From Gammaproteobacteria bacterium (lineage in GTDB: Bacteria; Pseudomonadota; Gammaproteobacteria; WFUO01), in contig WFUO01000012.1 of the NCBI GenBank assembly GCA_015484945.1, forward strand, positions 1-34,278: a DNA stretch of 34,278 bases, read 5' to 3'. Below the pieces are notes generated by a model. The model searched no databases. It saw only the letters and a list, made by a program, of their open reading frames with translations, and was not told the DNA's origin. A program made the translations under genes and the position numbers. This document shows, in pieces, positions 28,871-34,278 of this stretch. The stretch's first letter is position 1. Each line of letters begins with the position of its first letter.

Positions 28871-29269
28871 TCAGCTGCGGCGCGCTTCGTCCCCGGCGGG
28901 TTCCGCCAGCCAGTTGCGCGCGCTGTCGATGTCCTCGAAGATGGCGATGTCGCGCGGCTGACCATCGACGGTCTGCTGGAACATGCGTGACAGGCCATAG
29001 ACCAGCTTGCGGTTTGCGACGATGGCGGTCTTGCCTCTCTCGTCTTCCCGCCATACGCGTCCGGTCAGCTCACCCAGTTTCTCTACCCCCTCCAGGCCGA
29101 CATCGCTGAGATCGGCCTCTCGCAGATCCCACAGCGAGTACAGCGGATACTGACCCTGTTCGCCATACACGACCTGGATGGCTTCGATGAAATCCTCCAC
29201 CCCGAGCGTACCCTGGCAGACATAGATGGCCCACCGGGACCGCTTGTCATATGTATGGGAAATGCTCAT
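28871..29269 (-). CDS. Hypothetical protein, SpoIIAA/STAS-like fold suspected
   Basis: MSISHTYDKRSRWAIYVCQGTLGVEDFIEAIQVVYGEQGQYPLYSLWDLREADLSDVGLEGVEKLGEL...DIAIFEDIDSARNWLA; fold suggested by pattern only. Confidence 0.6.
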   Translation of the reverse strand: MSISHTYDKRSRWAIYVCQGTLGVEDFIEAIQVVYGEQGQYPLYSLWDLREADLSDVGLEGVEKLGELTGRVWREDERGKTAIVANRKLVYGLSRMFQQTVDGQPRDIAIFEDIDSARNWLAEPAGDEARRS

Positions 29270-29286
29270 GTGGGTTCGCCCTGCTG

Positions 29287-29544
29287 TCAATGGCGCACCT
29301 GATACAGGCAATCAGGAACCGTGTCACGGTGGTTGCGGTCACTTGGTGGGGCATAAGAACGGCTGGAAACATCGCAACGACACAAAAGCCACCTGTAGGC
29401 GTGGTGTACAACCCGGTCTATCACCGAATCCGGGAAGCGGCCGGTCAGCTGGATACGGTAATGATTGATGACCCCAACGGGCAGGGCCTCCGCCACCGGC
29501 AATGATACAGGCAGCGAAAGGACGATCAACAACCCTGTTTTCAT
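29287..29544 (-). CDS. Possible small secreted protein of unknown function
   Basis: MKTGLLIVLSLPVSLPVAEALPVGVINHYRIQLTGRF...; signal-peptide-like N-terminus only; no recognised domain. Confidence 0.3.
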   Translation of the reverse strand: MKTGLLIVLSLPVSLPVAEALPVGVINHYRIQLTGRFPDSVIDRVVHHAYRWLLCRCDVSSRSYAPPSDRNHRDTVPDCLYQVRH

Positions 29545-29588
29545 GCAAGGCACCGACAATGAAATCTGACGCGATGGCAAAACTTTAA

Positions 29589-29805
29589 CCCGGATATTCC
29601 ATCAGCCGAACCGAACGGGTGGGGTAAGCCACTGAGTCAACATGTAAAATGGGCAATATACACCGGTTGTTACTTATTCGTCGTTCGGTTCTATCCCGAT
29701 GCTGGCGGTTTCTCGCTCGCTGTGGCTGGGTTTTCAACGCTCCATATCAGCGCCGCAGCGGTTGCGAATTCCGCCGCCTCCCGGGAGGCTGATGCAATAG
29801 CAGGG
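29589..29805 (-). mobile_element. MITE-like non-coding element, copy 2 (inverted relative to copy 1)
   Basis: Ends CCCGGATATTCCATCAGC and (reverse complement of the right end) CCCTGCTATTGCATCAGC; flanked by TTAA on both sides (29585-29588, 29806-29809); reverse complement shares a core GAAAACCCrGCCACAGCGAGCGAGAAACCGCCrGmATCGGGATAGAACCGmACG with copy 1. Confidence 0.75.
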
Positions 29806-29870
29806 TTAATTATAGTCTATTCAACAGGAATAGCGGCCGGCGCAGCCGGATCTAAAGGCATTGTACCTGT

Positions 29871-31067
29871 TCAGCGGCTGGGCAGTGGGCGAATGCGGGT
29901 GCCCTCGCTGATGCGGTCGTCAGGATGGACGACAACCCGCTCGCCTTCGCGCAGCCCGGAAAGGATCTGCACCTGAAGGCCGTTGTTGCGCCCCGGAACC
30001 ACCCGCCGGCGTTGTGCGCGCCCTCGCTCGACGACGAACACGGCCCAGCCGCGTGCATCCCGAAACAGCGCGCTGGCCGGAATCTGCAGGATGTCACGCC
30101 CGTGCCAGACGATGAATCGCGCCTCGACCCGGTAGCCATGTCCGAGCCGCCGCCAGCGTGACGGGGGAGAAACGATATCGGCAATGACCCGGACACGCTG
30201 TTCCTCCACGCCAAGCGCCGAGGGCTTGGTATAGCCAACCGGCTCCACCGTGCGCACACTGCCTTCGAGCGGCTTGCCGCCCCAGCGCACGAAGCGTACC
30301 CGGGTGCCGGGGCGCAGGACCACGGCATCGGCCGAAAGTACCTCGACCACCACTTCGAGATGGTGTGTATCGCCGAGCGCCAACAAGGCCTGTCCAGGCT
30401 GTACCACACCCTCGCTGCGGCGATAGACCTTGAGGATACGCCCGTCGATCGGTGAGCGCAGGCTGATCATGTCATGTCTGCGTCCCGAACCACGCACGGC
30501 CGAGTACTCCAGTACCGCACGTGCCTGGGCGAGGTCGTGGCGCGCGACATCGATCGCCGAAGCGGCGGCCCGGGCCATGGCCTGCTGATGTTTCCATGTC
30601 GCCAGTGCCTGATCCAGGCGATCACGCGATATCATACGGCTATGGTACAGCTTGCGCATGCGTTGCCATTCCTTTTTCGCCAGCGTGGCGTCTGCAGCCA
30701 CGGCACGGGCCCTGGACAGCGCGGCCCGCAACGCCGCGCGAGCGGATTCAACGCGGGCTCGCGCACTGGCCTCGCTGCGTGGATCCAGCGCCGGTGAGGG
30801 CAACGGATCGATCTGGATCAGTTCCTGACCCTTGCGCACCGCATCGCCCACCTCGCTGCGAATGCGCCGTGCATAGCCCGGTACCGGGGATGAGATGATG
30901 TAAACGTCACGCACACGCGTGAACCCCTCTTCCTCGATGGTGATCTGCAGTTCGCCACGCGAGACCGGTACGACATCGGTCAGTACCGCACGCGGGCGCC
31001 AGATGATCAGCGACAACAGCACGATCAGCAGGATAATCAGGACGGGCATCAGTCTTTTGAAGGACAT
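29871..31067 (-). CDS. HlyD/RND-type periplasmic adaptor (membrane fusion) protein
   Basis: N-terminal TM MSFKRLMPVLIILLIVLLSLIIW; VYIISSPVPGYARRIRSEVGDAVRKGQELIQIDPLPSP; coiled coil; SLRSPIDGRILKVYRRSEGVVQPGQALLALGD. Confidence 0.93.
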   Translation of the reverse strand: MSFKRLMPVLIILLIVLLSLIIWRPRAVLTDVVPVSRGELQITIEEEGFTRVRDVYIISSPVPGYARRIRSEVGDAVRKGQELIQIDPLPSPALDPRSEASARARVESARAALRAALSRARAVAADATLAKKEWQRMRKLYHSRMISRDRLDQALATWKHQQAMARAAASAIDVARHDLAQARAVLEYSAVRGSGRRHDMISLRSPIDGRILKVYRRSEGVVQPGQALLALGDTHHLEVVVEVLSADAVVLRPGTRVRFVRWGGKPLEGSVRTVEPVGYTKPSALGVEEQRVRVIADIVSPPSRWRRLGHGYRVEARFIVWHGRDILQIPASALFRDARGWAVFVVERGRAQRRRVVPGRNNGLQVQILSGLREGERVVVHPDDRISEGTRIRPLPSR

Positions 31068-31074
31068 GTCTGTC

Positions 31075-33435
31075 TTACTCGCGGGTCTTGAGCACACCGA
31101 TCAGATCGAGATGCTTCAGTTTTCTGGCGATCAGCCAGGCCGAGAACAGCGCGCCCGTAACCACGACCAGGGCCGCAAATGCATAGGAATCGTCCCTGAG
31201 TATCAGCGGTACGCGAAACAGCTCGGTCTGCAAATTGTAGGTCATGATGCGGCAGAAGCCGTAACCGAACACGAACCCCAGCGGGATCGCCAACAGTGTC
31301 AGTATGCCGAATTCACCCAGCAACAGCCAGGTGATCTCGCGCCGGGTGAAACCCAGCACACGCATGCTGGCCAGTTCGCGACCGCGCTCGGACAGGGCGA
31401 TACGCGCGCTGTTGTAGATCACACCAAAGGTCACACCAATACCGAGGATCAGCGTAACCATGGTGAAGAACACTATCAGGCGGTCCATGATGATGCGCAT
31501 GTTGACGATCTCTGTCTGTCGCTGCACGGTTCCTGCCACGCGTGGCATATCTCGCAGGTCGCGGAATATCGCCAGGTTACGGTGCCTGTCACTGAGCAGG
31601 TAAACGCCGCTTACCAGCGGACCCTCGCGCATGAAGCGGTTCAGCGCACCGATCTCCATGTAAGCCGACAGGCCGATGGGCTGGCGCACCAGGCCCACCA
31701 GTGGCAGGCGTCGCACCGGACGCTCGCCTTCTAGGATCTCCACGGTCACCATCTGACCCGGGCGCAGATGCAGGATTTGCGCAAGGAAATCGGTCATCAG
31801 GATGCCCTTGCGCGGCAGATCGATACGCTGCAGCCTGTGGTCGAGAATGCGCCGCAGGCGGCTGTCCCGTGGCAGACCCTCGATGACGGTACGATACTGA
31901 TAGTGCGCATGGCGCAGTCGCACCGGCACGACCCGGAACGGCTCACCGTAATGCACGCCATCGATGCCATACAATGAATACAGGCTGCGTCGCTGGGTTG
32001 GTTCGATAAAGGTGACCTTCATATCGTCCTGCTGACTGATCCGGTAGTGCAGGTCGATCATATAGTCGATGGCGTTGCGCTGGAAGCTGCTGAGCATGAC
32101 GATGCCGGTGGCGAATGCGATACCAGCCACGGTCAGCGCCGACTTGAACGGGTGTCGACCGATATGCCGCAGGATCATGCGCGTGACCGGGCTAGCGGAA
32201 CCTGCAATCAGACGTTCCAGCCGGCCGATCCGGTAGCGCGGCGGTGGCTCGGGACGCATGGCTTCCGCCGGTGGCAACAGGGCTGCGCGACGAACCGCGT
32301 GCAGGGTTCCTAGCAGGGCCGCGATCCATGCGGCGAGCGCAACGATCACGATCACATACCCATGCAGGCGATAATCGAGAAAAGGAAAATGGAAAAAGGT
32401 CATGTACAGACGCGACAGGCCATGGCCGAACCAGGCTCCCAGTGCCAGCCCGCCAATGACGCCCAGGGTGGCGATCATCAGCATTAACTTGCTGTAGTGC
32501 CAGCCGATGCTGAAATTATCGTAGCCATTGGCTTTCAGCACGCCTATCAATTCGCGCTGCAGGATTACAATACGACCGATGGAGATATTGAGCATGAACA
32601 CGGCCAACGATAGAAAGATGACCGGAAATACCGTGGCCATGGTCCGCAGCTCTGCCATTTCCGTAGCCAGGAAACGATCCGAGGCATGGTCCTTGCGCGC
32701 GTAAGCGCCAAGTCCCCCATAACGGTCAAGGACCAGGTCGATACGCGTGATGATCTCGCGTACATTGACTTGCCGATGAACCAGGAATACGGCATCGTTG
32801 AACGCCGCCTGCATGTCCAGGGCGCGGCCCAGCGCCTTGCGCGACATCCACAGAATGCCATAGCGTTTCTCATCGGGAAACATCGCGCCAGCCCGTACCT
32901 GGTAGATGAATTCCGGTGACAACGCCACGCCCACGATACGCAACCGCCGGCGCTTGCCGTGTATGGTCACCCGGATGTGATCGCCGGGACGCAGTCGGTG
33001 TGCCCTTGCCAGGGTGCTGCTGATCACCACTTCGCCGTTGCGCCCAGGCGCAACGCGCCGGCCCGCGCGCAGATACAGGTCGTTGACGCGTGCCCTGCCG
33101 CGGTCGGGCAGGGAAACGACAAGACCGGTAACCGGCTCGTCAAACCCGCGGATGTCCATGCTCACCGGGGCGACGATGCGCGTCTCGACGGCACGCACCC
33201 CGGGTATCTCGCGCAGGCGTCTGGCAACCTGCTCAGGTGCGCGACCGAGACGCACGAAGATATCAGCGTAGCGGTACTGGCGGTAGTATTCGTCACGCGT
33301 CTCGCGCAACGAGTCCAGCGCCGAGACTGCCATGACGAAGGTCGATACCCCGCCAACGATGACGAACGCGATGGCCACGACCTGGGCGCGCATGTGCAGG
33401 AACTCACGCCACAGCTTGATGTTCAGGATCTGCAT
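31075..33435 (-). CDS. FtsX-like ABC transporter permease
   Basis: Large permease with repeated FtsX-type TM regions (FFTMVTLILGIGVTFGVIYNSARIALSERGRELASMRVLGFTRREITWLLLGE); between HlyD and ABC ATPase genes. Confidence 0.93.
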   Translation of the reverse strand: MQILNIKLWREFLHMRAQVVAIAFVIVGGVSTFVMAVSALDSLRETRDEYYRQYRYADIFVRLGRAPEQVARRLREIPGVRAVETRIVAPVSMDIRGFDEPVTGLVVSLPDRGRARVNDLYLRAGRRVAPGRNGEVVISSTLARAHRLRPGDHIRVTIHGKRRRLRIVGVALSPEFIYQVRAGAMFPDEKRYGILWMSRKALGRALDMQAAFNDAVFLVHRQVNVREIITRIDLVLDRYGGLGAYARKDHASDRFLATEMAELRTMATVFPVIFLSLAVFMLNISIGRIVILQRELIGVLKANGYDNFSIGWHYSKLMLMIATLGVIGGLALGAWFGHGLSRLYMTFFHFPFLDYRLHGYVIVIVALAAWIAALLGTLHAVRRAALLPPAEAMRPEPPPRYRIGRLERLIAGSASPVTRMILRHIGRHPFKSALTVAGIAFATGIVMLSSFQRNAIDYMIDLHYRISQQDDMKVTFIEPTQRRSLYSLYGIDGVHYGEPFRVVPVRLRHAHYQYRTVIEGLPRDSRLRRILDHRLQRIDLPRKGILMTDFLAQILHLRPGQMVTVEILEGERPVRRLPLVGLVRQPIGLSAYMEIGALNRFMREGPLVSGVYLLSDRHRNLAIFRDLRDMPRVAGTVQRQTEIVNMRIIMDRLIVFFTMVTLILGIGVTFGVIYNSARIALSERGRELASMRVLGFTRREITWLLLGEFGILTLLAIPLGFVFGYGFCRIMTYNLQTELFRVPLILRDDSYAFAALVVVTGALFSAWLIARKLKHLDLIGVLKTRE

Positions 33436-33437
33436 GG

Positions 33438-34148
33438 CTACCACCTGATCTGCGACGGCGCCAGCCGTTGCCGGTTGCGCTCGTCACGCACGATGCGTCC
33501 GTCACTGAGATGCAGCACCCGGTCGCCAATACGCGCAATATCGGCATTGTGAGTAATGACCAGCGTCGTCATGCCGCGCGCGTTGGCGTCGCTGATCGCC
33601 TCTAGCACGCGGATACCGGTATCGACATCGAGCGCACCAGTGGGCTCGTCACACAACAGAACGTCGGGTTGCTTGGCGATGGCCCTGGCGATGGCGACAC
33701 GCTGTTGCTCACCGCCCGACATCTGGGCCGGAAAGTGATCCTGCCGGTCCCCGAGCCCCACCAGCGCCAGCGCCTCTTCTGGCGGTATGGCGCTCTCGGT
33801 CAGGTCGGTGACCAGGGCAACGTTCTCTCGCGCAGTGAGGCTGGGCACCAGATTGTAGAACTGAAACACGAAACCGATGTGCCGGCGGCGGTAGGCGGTC
33901 ATCTCGGCGTCGCTGTCCAGGTTCAGTGGCTCGCCACGATACAGCAATGTACCCGAGCTTGGCCGGTCCAGGCCACCGATGATGTTGAGCAAGGTGGACT
34001 TGCCACTGCCGGACGGGCCGAGCAAGACGATGAACTCGCCTTCCTCCACGGACATGTCGATGCCGCGCAGGGCGTGAACCTGCACCTCACCCATGTTATA
34101 GGTCTTGGTCAGACCATGGATATCATGGATCACGGCCGTCGTGCTCAT
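33438..34148 (-). CDS. ABC transporter ATP-binding protein (MacB/LolD-like)
   Basis: Walker [58 protein letters not shown]. Confidence 0.96.
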   Translation of the reverse strand: MSTTAVIHDIHGLTKTYNMGEVQVHALRGIDMSVEEGEFIVLLGPSGSGKSTLLNIIGGLDRPSSGTLLYRGEPLNLDSDAEMTAYRRRHIGFVFQFYNLVPSLTARENVALVTDLTESAIPPEEALALVGLGDRQDHFPAQMSGGEQQRVAIARAIAKQPDVLLCDEPTGALDVDTGIRVLEAISDANARGMTTLVITHNADIARIGDRVLHLSDGRIVRDERNRQRLAPSQIRW

Positions 34149-34278
34149 CGTCCCGTCCCGTATGGTGTGAGGAAACTCGTCCGGATTTGACCCAGGTCAT
34201 GAAGTTGTCATGTTGCTGTGCGATAAGTCTGTTGAAGACGATCCAGACAGGAAAATCCTTAAACATGATAAATCACTA

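Noticed and set aside
29871-34148. HlyD/FtsX/ABC cluster as a novel exporter system
   Set aside because: Architecture matches widespread MFP-FtsX permease-ATPase exporters; no unusual domain or cargo gene seen inside the window.
1-34278. CRISPR arrays, tRNA or rRNA genes, prophage or toxin-antitoxin loci
   Set aside because: No regularly spaced direct repeats, tRNA-like T-loop/anticodon arrangements, rRNA motifs, phage structural genes or recognisable toxin-antitoxin pairs were noticed; absence not verified by software.

Overview
The window is about 34.3 kb of mostly single-copy chromosomal genes, apparently from a gammaproteobacterium (inferred from gene order: hslVU-DUF971-ubiE-ubiJ-ubiB; gpmI-envC-ctp-divergent polysaccharide deacetylase; rhodanese-thioredoxin-secB-gpsA; glnA-DUF4124-ntrB-ntrC). 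It also holds an ArsR/DUF2892/rhodanese cluster resembling E. coli ygaVP, a Ser/Thr kinase with PEGA and Sel1 repeats, a class 1B-type dihydroorotate dehydrogenase without an adjacent pyrK, two tandem paralogous PEP-CTERM proteins, a PDZ-M48 peptidase, a tusA-CDF transporter pair and an HlyD/FtsX/ABC exporter. I saw no rRNA, tRNA, CRISPR array, intact transposase or prophage. The most interesting structure not explained by genes is a pair of related, oppositely oriented, non-coding elements (5721-5974 and 29589-29805). They share terminal inverted repeats and a conserved core, and each is flanked by a palindromic 4-mer (CTAG or TTAA), so they look like a MITE family. Also notable are paired NtrC-type sites plus sigma54-like promoters in front of both glnA and ntrB, a palindromic operator candidate in front of the ArsR gene, and two further inverted-repeat elements. 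No claim here was checked against a database.
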